The notes below the pieces were generated by a model. It was not told the DNA's origin and did not search any database. It saw only the letters and a list, made by a program, of their open reading frames with translations. The translations under genes and the position numbers were made by a program. From Streptomyces cathayae (GTDB lineage Bacteria > Actinomycetota > Actinomycetes > Streptomycetales > Streptomycetaceae): a DNA stretch of 64,000 nucleotides. Location of the stretch: assembly GCF_029760955.1 (NCBI RefSeq), contig NZ_CP121682.1, positions 7,086,501-7,150,500 of the forward strand. The letters are read 5' to 3'. Below are positions 55,440 to 63,139 of this stretch, one piece after another (positions within the stretch are counted from its first letter, which is position 1; every line of letters begins with the position of its first letter).

Positions 55440-55850
55440 GTGCACGACGAGTTCCTGTGCCACGTCACGGCGTACGGGGTCTGCGACGGCCGCCGCATCG
55501 GCGTACCCCTCGGGACCTATCGCGCACCCACCCTGGCCCTGGCCCTCTGGTGGCTGCGCGATCGCGCCTCGTGGATCGCCGAGCGCCTCGACCCGCAGCC
55601 CGAGGCCGAACACTTACCCCCGGGCGCGCTCGTCCCCGTCGCTGACGGTGTGCCCGACGTGCCCGCCGTGCTGCGTGCCTGGTGCGGTGACGACGCCCGG
55701 CAGGAGGAGATGGCGGAGGCGCTGGCCGCCGGACAGCTGGTGCGCCTCGCCACCAGCGACGACACCACCGAGTACGAACTGTTGGCCGAATCCGTGGACG
55801 CCCTGCGGATGCAGCGCGCCGCCCCGGTGCTGGGCGTCCAGGTCGCCTGA
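55440..55850 (+). CDS. Conserved actinobacterial protein of unknown function
   Basis: 136 residues, not recognised. MHDEFLCHVTAYGVCDGRRIGVPLGTYRAPTLALALWWLRDRASWIAERLDPQPE then an acidic C-terminal half with LATSDDTTEYELLAESVDALR. No membrane segment or metal site. GTG start after GGAGAGGA. Its stop lies inside a 16-base tandem duplication. Confidence 0.68.
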   Translation: MHDEFLCHVTAYGVCDGRRIGVPLGTYRAPTLALALWWLRDRASWIAERLDPQPEAEHLPPGALVPVADGVPDVPAVLRAWCGDDARQEEMAEALAAGQLVRLATSDDTTEYELLAESVDALRMQRAAPVLGVQVA

Positions 55851-55876
55851 CCGACCGGCCGCCTGACCGACCGGCC
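55845..55876 (+). repeat. 16-base perfect tandem duplication across a stop codon
   Basis: GCCTGACCGACCGGCC occurs twice back to back. The first copy includes the TGA stop of the upstream gene. A recent slippage or duplication event. Confidence 0.9.
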
Positions 55877-56196
55877 GTTGCCCGTCCCCGAACACCTCTC
55901 CGCCGGGCCGGTCCCCCGCCCTGACCGGATTCACCGCCGCCGGCCGGCCCGTCGGCACCCTCGACCACGTGGCCCCGGAACGGATCCCCGGTCTCCGGGC
56001 GGCCGGTCGACGCCCGCTGCGACCTCCCGCCGCAGGCCGACGCCGTCCTCGACGAGGCACCGGCGAAGAGCGGAGCACGCCGGCGAGGGGAGCACGGACG
56101 GGCAGCCGCCCGAACCGGCGAAACCGCCGCAGGCCTGGGCGGAACCGGTGTGCGGACCGCGGACGCAGAGCACCGCCGGCGGTCCGGCGCGTCCCG
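55851..56196. other. Intergenic region, no gene recognised
   Basis: About 345 bases between convergent genes. One rightward frame (about 55920-56000, LTGFTAAGRPVGTLDHVAPERIPGL) looks like coding sequence but has no start and no match I know; it may be a remnant. Confidence 0.3.
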
Positions 56197-57465
56197 TCAG
56201 CGGTCCGGTCCGCCCGTGCCGCGCCACCTCCCCCGGGCCGGCAGCGCGCCCGCGAAACCGGTGACCAGGCCCCACAGGAAGGCCAGCCCCAGGGCGCCCG
56301 CCAGACGCGGTGCGAGCAGCACCTGACCGGAGAGTCCGGTACCGAGGTCGCCGATGCCGAGCACGGAGAGGCCGAGCCGGGCGGAGATCCGGCCGACCAG
56401 GCAGATCATCAGAACCGTCAGCGTGAGCGCCACCGCCAGGTGCACGGCGTGCTGCCAGGCCCGGACCCGGGCCGGTGACAGGGCCGCCATCACGAACGCG
56501 ACGGCCAGCAGCAGCACCGCGTCGGCCACCAGCAGCCACCACACCCTGCCGTCGTGCTCGGCGAGCGTGCTCAGGTTCAGCGCCGAGACGTCCTCGGTGC
56601 GCAGCACCTCGTCGAGCACATGCGGCAGGGGCAGCCCGAAGGGCCCCTCCACCCTGCCGTCCCAGGTGGCGCCGAGCCCGATGGTCAACGCGAGCCAGGT
56701 CACGTTGGGCAGACCCAGCAGGATCACGGCGAACGTATCCGCCGGGTGCCCCCGCGTCGCGGCGACGACCAGCGCGGTCACGGCACCGATGACGACGGAG
56801 GCGAGCAGCAGCCACAGCATCGCGCGCGCCGCGGGCCGCACCGCCGTCTGGAACCGGAGCAGCCGGCCCGGAAGGGGGGCGCCCCGCGACACCAGCAGGG
56901 CCAGCACCAGCACACCCGCCAGCCAGAGCAGGCCGACGAGGACGGTCAACGGCACATCGGCGGCGAAACCGACCTCGGGGGAGATCCCGAACAGATCCCC
57001 GAGGTTGTCCAGGGGCCCGTCCCCGAGCGAGACCTCGAAGGTGTGCCGGGCGGCGAACGCCGGCCCGAGCAGGGCGAGCAGCCACAGGGCGGCGATCCGC
57101 GCGGCCCACCCGATCAGCTCGGGCGCCCCCGCGACGGCCCGGTGGCGCAACGGACGCAGAAAGCCCCGCCCGACGACCAGGGCCCCGGTGAGCGTGACGG
57201 ACAGCGGCATGACCGTCAGACCGCCCTCCGCGCCGGCCAGCCGGCCCGCGTCCCCGGACAGCCGCACCGAGCCGCCCACGGCGGTGACCACCGTCGCCGC
57301 GACCACCTGGGGGAAGGACCCGCCGGGGAGGTCCGCGGCACCGGCCGCCCACAGCCCGAGCGCGGCCACGACGCTCATGGCGAGCAGCCCGCCCACCACC
57401 GTGACCAGGGCCTGCGTCCAGCCGTGGCGGGCGGTCACCCGGTCAAAGGCGGTACGTGAGCTCAC
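56197..57465 (-). CDS. Streptophobe-family membrane protein
   Basis: 422 residues, very hydrophobic, about ten membrane segments, with the family order MSVVAALGLWAAGAADLPGGSFPQ at the start, SLGDGPLDNLGDLFGISPEVGFAADVPLT in a loop, LGLPNVTWLALTIGLGATW in the middle. The family is Streptomyces-specific with no known role. GTG start, weak ribosome site. Confidence 0.82.
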   Translation of the reverse strand: MSSRTAFDRVTARHGWTQALVTVVGGLLAMSVVAALGLWAAGAADLPGGSFPQVVAATVVTAVGGSVRLSGDAGRLAGAEGGLTVMPLSVTLTGALVVGRGFLRPLRHRAVAGAPELIGWAARIAALWLLALLGPAFAARHTFEVSLGDGPLDNLGDLFGISPEVGFAADVPLTVLVGLLWLAGVLVLALLVSRGAPLPGRLLRFQTAVRPAARAMLWLLLASVVIGAVTALVVAATRGHPADTFAVILLGLPNVTWLALTIGLGATWDGRVEGPFGLPLPHVLDEVLRTEDVSALNLSTLAEHDGRVWWLLVADAVLLLAVAFVMAALSPARVRAWQHAVHLAVALTLTVLMICLVGRISARLGLSVLGIGDLGTGLSGQVLLAPRLAGALGLAFLWGLVTGFAGALPARGRWRGTGGPDR

Positions 57466-57563
57466 CCCTGCACGCTAAGCGTGCTTTCGCACCGGGCGCC
57501 TGCCGAAAGGTCCGTCCGCGTCGGCTTGCGACCGGCGCGCCACCGGAACACACATGGACATCC

Positions 57564-57585
57564 TCCCCCGCCTGAAGGCGGGGGA
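57564..57585. mobile_element. Isolated IS200/IS605-type end hairpin
   Basis: TCCCCCGCC-TGAA-GGCGGGGGA, a 9-bp stem with TGAA loop followed by TCC, is the sequence commonly found at the end of IS200/IS605 (TnpB) elements in Streptomyces. No tnpA or tnpB remains nearby, so it is a scar or solo end. Confidence 0.55.
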
Positions 57586-57659
57586 TCCACGAAAGGAATC
57601 AGATGAACGACGCCCCGGCCACCGCCGCCGCTGCCGGCGGCGCCCAGCAGGTCGCCCGG

Positions 57660-58110
57660 TCAGACGTGCGGTGCCGGTGTCCTGGGCCCGGCGCCCCGGG
57701 CGCGGATCACCAGAGCGTGGTCACCCAGCCCCAGGAGGCGGTCGGCCGGGAGTTCGCCACGTGTGGTGAGGACCGCCTCGATGCGTGCGGTGAGCGGGTC
57801 GAAGGCCGCGTCGAGCACGGTGCCGCGCTCCTCGCCGTCCTCGGTGAGCACCTTGCTGCCGAGCAGATCGTGATGCGGTGGAGGCTCGGCCGAGGTGGAG
57901 GACGGCGGGCGGGCGATCAGCATGTCCGGGCCTGCGGCGTCCAGGTCGGCCCAGGCCGGCACGGTCTCCCTGCGCAGGCGCCCGCTCCGTGTCCGCACGT
58001 GGGTGACCGTGCCGGACGCCGGGTCGACCGTCAGCGCCCGCACGATGCCGAGCCGGTTCCCGTCCCCCCGGGGCCGGCACCGGCAGCCCTCGCACCCGGG
58101 AGAACAGCAT
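57660..58110 (-). pseudogene. PRC-barrel domain protein, frame-disrupted (second copy)
   Basis: The ATG at 58110 (overlapping the upstream stop as TGATG) gives MLFSRVRGLPVPAP, then the frame is lost in a run of six G at about 58066-58071. The continuation GNRLGIVRALTVDPASGTVTHVRTRSGRLRRETVPAWADL...LLGSKVLTEDGEERGTVLDAAFDPLTARIEAVL lies in the next frame and ends at 57660. Two PRC-barrel units can be read when joined. A one-base change in the G run would restore it, so this is either decay, slippage or a sequencing error. Confidence 0.65.
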
Positions 58111-58699
58111 CACGGCAGTGCGCCCGTCCGCCGGGCACGGGACGCGCCGACCCGCGCCACGAAGTCCGGCAGATCGCCGGTGACGTGGGTGGTGGCGTGA
58201 GCGGGGACGACCAGCGACCGGCCGGAGACGGAGACGGACACCGCCTCGCCCCGCGGCACGTACACCCGGTGCCGACGGTGTCTGGAGCCCGGTGCCGACT
58301 CCCGGTGCGCGGCCGAGCCGGAAGGCGACGATCCGGCACTGGTGCCGCCCTCGACCAGGACGTCGAGCACCGTGCCGACCGCGTCGCCCTCGTCGGTGAG
58401 GACCTGCGCGCTGAGCAGCCGCCCGTGCGGGGCGACGCGGCGGGCCACCGACAGGGGCACGCCGCACAGCGCCCCTCGTCGCGGACCATGACCGCGTGCC
58501 GGCCAAGGGAGTGCACCGCCGGCCAGGGCGGCTCCTGGGGAAGGGGGCCCGACAGCAGGGTTCGGCCGGTGAGCGTGAAGCCGGTGACGCGCCCGGCCGT
58601 GGCGTCGAGGACCGTGTCCTTGACGTGGGCCACCGCATCGCCGCCCAGCGTCACCACGGGCAGCGTCCGCAGGCATCGCACCGCCAACAGTTCGTTCAT
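58110..58699 (-). pseudogene. PRC-barrel domain protein, frame-disrupted (first copy)
   Basis: MNELLAVRCLRTLPVVTLGGDAVAHVKDTVLDATAGRVTGFTLTGRTLLSGPLP...HAVMVRDEG starts at ATG 58699 after GGGAAGGG. The frame breaks in a G run at about 58471, and continues as ALCGVPLSVARRVAPHGRLLSAQVLTDEGDAVGTVLDVLVEGG in the next frame. The middle part reads better in a third frame (IVAFRLGRAPGVG) before returning to VYVPRGEAVSVSVSGRSLVVP. So up to three small indels are present. PRC barrels are small beta domains in RNA-processing and photosynthetic proteins; role here unknown. Confidence 0.65.
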
Positions 58700-58786
58700 G
58701 GCTCGCCCTTCCCGCCGGAGGCGGCCCTCGCTCCGCACCCGTGTGTCCGGGTGCCTGCCGTGTGTCACGACGAACACCGATCAGGG

Positions 58787-58811
58787 GACTGTGTCGCCCG
58801 ACTCGGGGTAG
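58787..58811 (+). promoter_or_regulatory. SigB-type promoter candidate for the RsbW-like gene
   Basis: GACT-N15-GGGTAG fits the S. coelicolor stress-sigma consensus GNNT-N14-16-GGGTAY except for the last base. It ends about 50 bases upstream of the ATG. Confidence 0.4.
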
Positions 58812-58861
58812 GTGGACCGGTGCAGATCGTCCGGCCAGTCCGGCTTCCCAGAGAGAAACCC

Positions 58862-59317
58862 ATGATCGATCACCTGGACGGGGCAGTGATACCGAGCGGT
58901 TTCGACGTGCCCGTGGAACCGCTGCGGCGGGCGGCACACTTCACCGGCGAGCCGGGATGCATCGCCGAGGCGCGCGACTTCGCCACGCGCTTCCTGGAAC
59001 AGCTGAGGACCGAGTGGTGCGCCACGATCGGCCGGCGGACCGACGGCGCGGCACTCCTGGTGGTGAGCGAACTCGTCACCAACGCCGACCGGCACAGCGG
59101 CGGCCCATACATCCTGGAGCTGGAGGGCACGGACGAAGCGATCACGGTCGCCGTGTACGACAGCAGCGGCACCCTGCCCCGGGTCTTCCCCCGCGATCCC
59201 CAGCGCATCGGCTGCCACGGACTGGAGATAGTCCGGGCCCTGGCGCGGGACCTCTTCGTGGAGCGGGTACCGGTCGGCAAGCGCGTCGGCGCGGTGCTGA
59301 GCCTCGACGCCGGCTGA
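58862..59317 (+). CDS. RsbW-like ATP-binding anti-sigma factor
   Basis: 151 residues with a GHKL ATPase domain: ALLVVSELVTNADRHSGGPYILELEGT (N box), VAVYDSSGTLPRVFPRDPQRIGCHGLEIVRALARDLFVE (G1 and G2 boxes), GAVLSL. Such short proteins bind or phosphorylate anti-anti-sigma factors. The gene faces a SigB-class sigma gene, a plausible partner. Weak ribosome site (AGAGA). Confidence 0.8.
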   Translation: MIDHLDGAVIPSGFDVPVEPLRRAAHFTGEPGCIAEARDFATRFLEQLRTEWCATIGRRTDGAALLVVSELVTNADRHSGGPYILELEGTDEAITVAVYDSSGTLPRVFPRDPQRIGCHGLEIVRALARDLFVERVPVGKRVGAVLSLDAG

Positions 59318-59320
59318 GAC

Positions 59321-59340
59321 ACCGGCCGGCGCCGGCCGGT
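59321..59340. terminator. 20-base palindrome after the RsbW-like gene
   Basis: ACCGGCCGGCGCCGGCCGGT is a perfect palindrome 3 bases past the stop. Confidence 0.6.
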
Positions 59341-59430
59341 CACGCCTGGCTCAGAACACCTGCCGGCGGAGTCCCCATGTCCCGAGGGCGTCTTCGGACG
59401 GTCCCGCGCCCACCGGGAGACGAGAAACCG

Positions 59431-59480
59431 CGTACGCGGCGGCCGGCCCACCTGTGAGGGTGGGCCGGCCGCCGCGTACG
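59431..59480 (-). terminator. 22-bp hairpin after the sigma factor gene
   Basis: 59431-59452 and 59459-59480 are perfect complements with a TGTGAG loop, 19 bases past the sigma gene stop. Confidence 0.85.
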
Positions 59481-59499
59481 GTGTGCGCCCTCCGGGGCG

Positions 59500-60387
59500 T
59501 CAGGCGCAGCCCAGCTCGCCCAGCATGCCCTTGCGCAGACGGCCGATGATCCGCTTGATCAGCCGGGAGACGTGCATCTGCGAGCACCCGAGCCGCTCGC
59601 CTATCTCCGCCTGGGTGGCCTCCTCCACGAACCGCATGCGGATGATCTCGCGGTCGCGGTCGCTCAGCTCGGCCATGAGCGGCGCGAGCGCGTGGAAGTC
59701 CTCGACGAGCCGCAGCCCCTCCTCCTCCATACCGATGAAGTCGGCGAGGACGGCCTCGCCGTTCTCCGGGCCGTCACCGGTGAGGGCGGCGTCCAGTGAG
59801 GAGGAGTTGTAGCCGTTCGCGGCGAGCTGTCCCTCGTTGACCTGCTCCTCGGTGATGTTCATCAGCGTGGCGAGCTCGGCGACCGTGGGGTCGCGGTCCA
59901 GACGGCTGGAGAGCTCCTCGCGGGCCTTGGCCAGTTCCACCCGCAGCTCCTGGAGCCGCCGCGGCACATGCACCGCCCACGTGGTGTCACGGAAGAAGCG
60001 CTTGATCTCGCCGACGATGTACGGCAGCGCGAAGGAGGTGAACTCGACCTCGCGCGACAGCTCGAACCGGTCGATCGCCTTGATCAGACCGATCATGCCG
60101 GTCTGGACGATGTCTTCCATGTCGTCGCCACGGCCGCGGAACCGTCCGGCCGCGAACCGCACCAGCGACATGTTCATCTCGATCAGAGTGTTGCGCGCGT
60201 ACTGGTACTCGTGTGTGCCCTCCTCCAGCTCCGCCAGACGACGGAAGAACTGGCGGGACAGTTCCTTGGCATCGCGCGGAGCGACGGTTCGGGGATCCAC
60301 CACCCCCGGCAGGCTCCCGTCACCCGTCCCGGCCTCGGCGTTCTCCTCGACGACCTGTGCCTGCGGCCGGATCACGGCGGTCTCCAT
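59500..60387 (-). CDS. sigL: SigB/SigF-class RNA polymerase sigma factor
   Basis: 295 residues. Region 2 LIEMNMSLVRFAAGRFRGRGDDMEDIVQTGMIGLIKAIDRFELSREVEFTSFALPYIVGEIKRFFRD; region 3 VPRRLQELRVELAKAREEL...PTVAELATLMNITEEQV; region 4 LSDRDREIIRMRFVEEATQAEIGERLGCSQMHVSRLIKRIIGRLR. This is the stress/sporulation SigB-F-G-L group. I recall sigL of S. coelicolor lying beside popR-clpP3-clpP4, as here, so the symbol rests on context. GGAGAGGTAGAGG precedes ATG 60387. A good SigB-type promoter precedes it, so it may be self-regulated. Confidence 0.88.
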   Translation of the reverse strand: METAVIRPQAQVVEENAEAGTGDGSLPGVVDPRTVAPRDAKELSRQFFRRLAELEEGTHEYQYARNTLIEMNMSLVRFAAGRFRGRGDDMEDIVQTGMIGLIKAIDRFELSREVEFTSFALPYIVGEIKRFFRDTTWAVHVPRRLQELRVELAKAREELSSRLDRDPTVAELATLMNITEEQVNEGQLAANGYNSSSLDAALTGDGPENGEAVLADFIGMEEEGLRLVEDFHALAPLMAELSDRDREIIRMRFVEEATQAEIGERLGCSQMHVSRLIKRIIGRLRKGMLGELGCA

Positions 60388-60448
60388 ACCTCTACCTCTC
60401 CCCACGAACGTGCACGGGCGGATGTGCGTCGGTCCTTCGGAGGTGCTG

Positions 60449-60473
60449 GTACCCAGCCTGTCCCCGAACACTC
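60449..60473 (-). promoter_or_regulatory. SigB-type promoter for the sigma factor gene
   Basis: On the minus strand, GAGT-N15-GGGTAC matches GNNT-N14-16-GGGTAY in full. The predicted start lies about 50 bases before the ATG. Autoregulation or control by a sister stress sigma factor is inferred. Confidence 0.65.
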
Positions 60474-60504
60474 CCCCCGACTTTTCGAGGGGCCCGCAGA
60501 AGCC

Positions 60505-60539
60505 CGGCGTCCCGCCCCTTCACTCAGGGCGGAACGCCG
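60505..60539. promoter_or_regulatory. Inverted repeat between sigma gene and popR
   Basis: CGGCGTCCCGCCC and GGGCGGAACGCCG are 13-base arms with one mismatch and a 9-base loop, immediately upstream of the popR promoter. It could be an operator or an insulating hairpin between divergent units. Confidence 0.45.
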
Positions 60540-60565
60540 CTCCCTTCCCCTCGGAGCGGGGATTC

Positions 60566-60571
60566 CTAGGC
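60566..60571 (+). promoter_or_regulatory. Probable -10 element for leaderless popR
   Basis: TAGGCT ends 7 bases before the GTG start at 60579. The spacing leaves no room for a normal leader, so popR is probably leaderless. Confidence 0.4.
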
Positions 60572-60578
60572 TGAGGGA

Positions 60579-61046
60579 GTGAGCAATCAAGCGCCCCTCG
60601 ACGTCCGTGTCCTTCCCCTGCGGCCCGCGGCCCCGCGTCCGGAGCCCGCGCGCCGGGCCGCGGCCCCGCCGGGTCCGGCCCCCACCGCCCCCGCTCCCGC
60701 TCCGCCCCCCAGGGAGCCGCTCTGGCGCGACCTGGTCGGCGACGTGCTGCGGCGTGAGCGGCTCGCCCAGGAACGGACGCTGAAGGACGTCGCCGACACG
60801 GCCCGGATCTCCATGCCGTACCTGTCGGAGGTGGAGCGGGGCCGCAAGGAGGCCTCGTCGGAGGTCCTCGCGGCCGCCGCCCAGGCCCTCGGTCTGGGCC
60901 TGGGCGACCTGCTGTCGCGGGCGCAGGGAGAACTCGTCCGCGTCACCGGCCTGCGGACTCCCACCGGCCTGCGGGCTCCCACCGGCCGGGGGACGAACCG
61001 GGGCACCCCCCGCGCCTCCTACGACGGGCTGTGCCTGGCCGCCTGA
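60579..61046 (+). CDS. popR: PopR, ClgR-family activator of clpP3-clpP4
   Basis: 155 residues. A Pro/Ala-rich N-terminus is followed by an XRE HTH at about 48-110: DLVGDVLRRERLAQERTLKDVADTARISMPYLSEVERGRKEASSEVLAAAAQALGLGLGDLL, as in ClgR/PopR. The protein ends LCLAA; in S. lividans the two terminal Ala of PopR are the ClpP degradation signal. The matching TCTGCC-N3-GGCAGA operator lies before clpP3. It activates clpP3-clpP4 and is removed by ClpP1P2 in the known system. Confidence 0.85.
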   Translation: MSNQAPLDVRVLPLRPAAPRPEPARRAAAPPGPAPTAPAPAPPPREPLWRDLVGDVLRRERLAQERTLKDVADTARISMPYLSEVERGRKEASSEVLAAAAQALGLGLGDLLSRAQGELVRVTGLRTPTGLRAPTGRGTNRGTPRASYDGLCLAA

Positions 61047-61055
61047 CGCGACCGT

Positions 61056-61092
61056 GCCGGGCCCGGCGCCTCACCCACCCACGAGGCGCCGG
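61056..61092. terminator. Overlapping hairpins between popR and clpP4
   Basis: GCCGGGCCCGGC (61056-61067) is a perfect palindrome; CCGGCGCC (61064-61071) also pairs with GGCGCCGG (61085-61092) inside the clpP4 end. Placed between convergent genes. Confidence 0.5.
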
Positions 61093-61673
61093 CTCAGCAC
61101 CTCGTCGGCCAGGCCGTAGGACACGGCCTCCTGTGCGGTGAACACCTTGTCGCGGTCCATGTCCGCGCGCAGCGTCGCCACGTCGTGGTGCGTGTGCCGG
61201 GACAGCACCTCCTCCACCTGCGCACGGATCCGCAGCATCTCCTTGGCCTGCAGCGACAGATCGGAGACCGTGCCCCGCCGGCCGCCCGTGGCCGGCTGGC
61301 CCAGCAGCACCCGCGCGTGCTCCAGCACGAACCGGCGCCCCGGGTCCCCGCCGGCCAGCAGCACCGCCGCCGTGGACGCCGCCTGACCGACGCAGTACGT
61401 CGAGATCGGCGCCTGTACGAACGCCATGGTGTCGTAGATCGCCATGAGCGAGGTGAACGAGCCGCCGGGGGAGTTGATGTAGACCGCGATCTCGCTCTCC
61501 GGCGCCGACGACTCCAGATGGAGGAGCTGCGCGATGACCACGTTGGCCACCCCGTCGTCGATCTCGGTGCCCAGGAAGATGATCCGCTCGGACAGCAGCC
61601 GGCTGAACACGTCGTAGGACCGCTCACCCTGCGGGGTGCGCTCGACGACGTGCGGAATCGTGTACGTACCCAT
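61071..61673 (-). CDS. clpP4: ClpP4, ClpP-family subunit lacking the catalytic His
   Basis: 200 residues, full ClpP fold: [68 protein letters not shown] (nucleophile Ser present), and [22 protein letters not shown] (Asp present). At the active-site His, where ClpP has ARxMIHQP, this protein reads [12 protein letters not shown], so His is replaced by Gly. Alone it is probably inactive and works as a partner in a mixed ClpP3-ClpP4 complex. ATG starts 2 bases after the clpP3 stop. Confidence 0.88.
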   Translation of the reverse strand: MGTYTIPHVVERTPQGERSYDVFSRLLSERIIFLGTEIDDGVANVVIAQLLHLESSAPESEIAVYINSPGGSFTSLMAIYDTMAFVQAPISTYCVGQAASTAAVLLAGGDPGRRFVLEHARVLLGQPATGGRRGTVSDLSLQAKEMLRIRAQVEEVLSRHTHHDVATLRADMDRDKVFTAQEAVSYGLADEVLSRRLVGG

Positions 61674-61675
61674 CG

Positions 61676-62329
61676 TCACAGCCCCATCCGGCGTCGCGTC
61701 GCGGCCGGCCGGACATCGTCCAGCGACTCCACCACCCGGTCCACCATTCCGTACTCCCTGGCCTCCTCGGCCGTGAACCAGCGGTCGCGGTCGCCGTCCC
61801 GGGAGATCGTCTCCGCCGACTGGCCGGTGTGCTCGGCGGTGATCCGCTCGATGGTCCGCTTGGTGAACTCCAGGTTCTCCGCCTGGATCTCGATGTCGGC
61901 GGTGGTGCCGCCGATCCCGGCGGACGGCTGGTGCATCATGATCCGCGCGTGGGGCAGGGCGTACCGCTTGCCCGGTGCGCCGACGCTCAGCAGGAACTGG
62001 CCCATGCTGGCCGCGAATCCCATGGCGAGCGTCGAGACGTCGTTGGGGACCAGCCGCATCGTGTCGTAGATCGCCAGGCCCGCGTGCACGGAGCCGCCGG
62101 GGCTGTTGACGTACAGGCTGATGTCGGTGCGCGGGTCCTCGGCGGACAGGATCAGCAGCTGCGCGCACACCCGGTTGGCGGAGACCTCGTCGACCTGGGT
62201 CCCGAGCAGCACGATCCGCTGCGCGAGGAGTTGCGCGGCCAGATGGTCGTCGAACCGGGTCGAAGGGGTGTCGCCCTCCTCGGCCCGGGGCAGCGGAGCC
62301 GGCGGCCGGCCGGCGGTGAGTGGAGACAT
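61676..62329 (-). CDS. clpP3: ClpP3, ATP-dependent protease subunit
   Basis: 217 residues. [71 protein letters not shown] (Ser), [15 protein letters not shown] (His), [18 protein letters not shown] (Asp): the complete triad. First gene of the PopR-controlled clpP3-clpP4 operon; it substitutes for ClpP1P2 when that is lost. GGGAGCGCCG precedes ATG 62329. The PopR box is about 108 bases upstream. Confidence 0.9.
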   Translation of the reverse strand: MSPLTAGRPPAPLPRAEEGDTPSTRFDDHLAAQLLAQRIVLLGTQVDEVSANRVCAQLLILSAEDPRTDISLYVNSPGGSVHAGLAIYDTMRLVPNDVSTLAMGFAASMGQFLLSVGAPGKRYALPHARIMMHQPSAGIGGTTADIEIQAENLEFTKRTIERITAEHTGQSAETISRDGDRDRWFTAEEAREYGMVDRVVESLDDVRPAATRRRMGL

Positions 62330-62436
62330 CGGCGCTCCCGTGGTGTCGGTGTCGGTGCGGTGTTGCTCTTCGGCGCACGGCCGGTGCGACCGTGTGTCCT
62401 CACTCTCGACCGGCTGCGGCGGCCCGCGGGGATTTC

Positions 62437-62451
62437 TCTGCCCGCGGCAGA
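62437..62451. promoter_or_regulatory. PopR operator upstream of clpP3
   Basis: TCTGCC-CGC-GGCAGA matches the reported PopR site TTCTGCC-N3-GGCAGAA at 6 of 7 positions in each arm, including a perfect inner palindrome. It lies in the divergent region between clpP3 and the VOC gene. Confidence 0.75.
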
Positions 62452-62555
62452 TTCGCCAGGGGCAGAGCGCCGCCGACCGATGAGTTCCGAGGGGCGGGCC
62501 GGTCGACACCCACAGACCGCGTTCCACGCCCTTTCCCCACTCCGGGAGGTATTCC

Positions 62556-63038
62556 ATGACCACCGACGGATTCACCACGTGTCTCTGGTTCGACGGCCGG
62601 GCCGAAGAGGCCGCGGACTTCTACGTCTCCGTGTTCAAGAACTCGAGCGTCGGCCGGGTCCTGCGGTACACCGAGTCCGGGTACGGCACGACGGGCTCCG
62701 TCCTCACCGTGGAGTTCACGGCCGCCGGACAGAAGTTCGTCGCGCTGAACGGCGGACCCGAGTTCACGTTCAGCGAGGCGATCTCCTTCCAGATCGACTG
62801 CGCCGACCAGGCGGAGGTCGACCACTACTGGGACAAGCTCGTCGAGGGCGGCGGGGAGCACGGCCCCTGCGGCTGGCTCAAGGACCGGTTCGGCGTCTCC
62901 TGGCAGGTCACCCCGGTGCGGCTGACCGAGCTGATCAGCGACCCGGACCAGGAGAAGGCGGACCGCGTCATGAAGGCCATGCTGTCGATGGGCAAGCTCG
63001 ACATCGCCGCCCTGGAGAAGGCGTACGCGGGCGAGTGA
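62556..63038 (+). CDS. PhnB-like VOC-superfamily protein
   Basis: 160 residues: TTCLWFDGRAEEAADFYVSVFKNSSVGRVLRYTESGYGTTGSVLTVEFTAAGQKFVALNGGPEFTFSEAISFQIDCADQAEVDHYWDKLVEGGGEHGPCGWLKDRFGVSWQVTP. This matches the PhnB/3-demethylubiquinone-methyltransferase-like group, which lacks true methyltransferase activity; role unknown. GGGAGG precedes the ATG. Divergent from clpP3, so the PopR box could affect it. Confidence 0.87.
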   Translation: MTTDGFTTCLWFDGRAEEAADFYVSVFKNSSVGRVLRYTESGYGTTGSVLTVEFTAAGQKFVALNGGPEFTFSEAISFQIDCADQAEVDHYWDKLVEGGGEHGPCGWLKDRFGVSWQVTPVRLTELISDPDQEKADRVMKAMLSMGKLDIAALEKAYAGE

Positions 63039-63047
63039 CACCGGCGC

Positions 63048-63071
63048 GGCGGGGGCGGGCCCGCCCCCGCC
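63048..63071. terminator. 24-base GC palindrome between convergent genes
   Basis: GGCGGGGGCGGG and CCCGCCCCCGCC are directly adjacent perfect complements, 10 bases after the VOC stop and 69 before the stop of the SGNH gene. Confidence 0.6.
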
Positions 63072-63139
63072 CACGGGCCCGCACGCCGTGCGTCCCAGCG
63101 GTGAACGCGCCTGATGCCGAACGGTTCTGGCGCATCACG

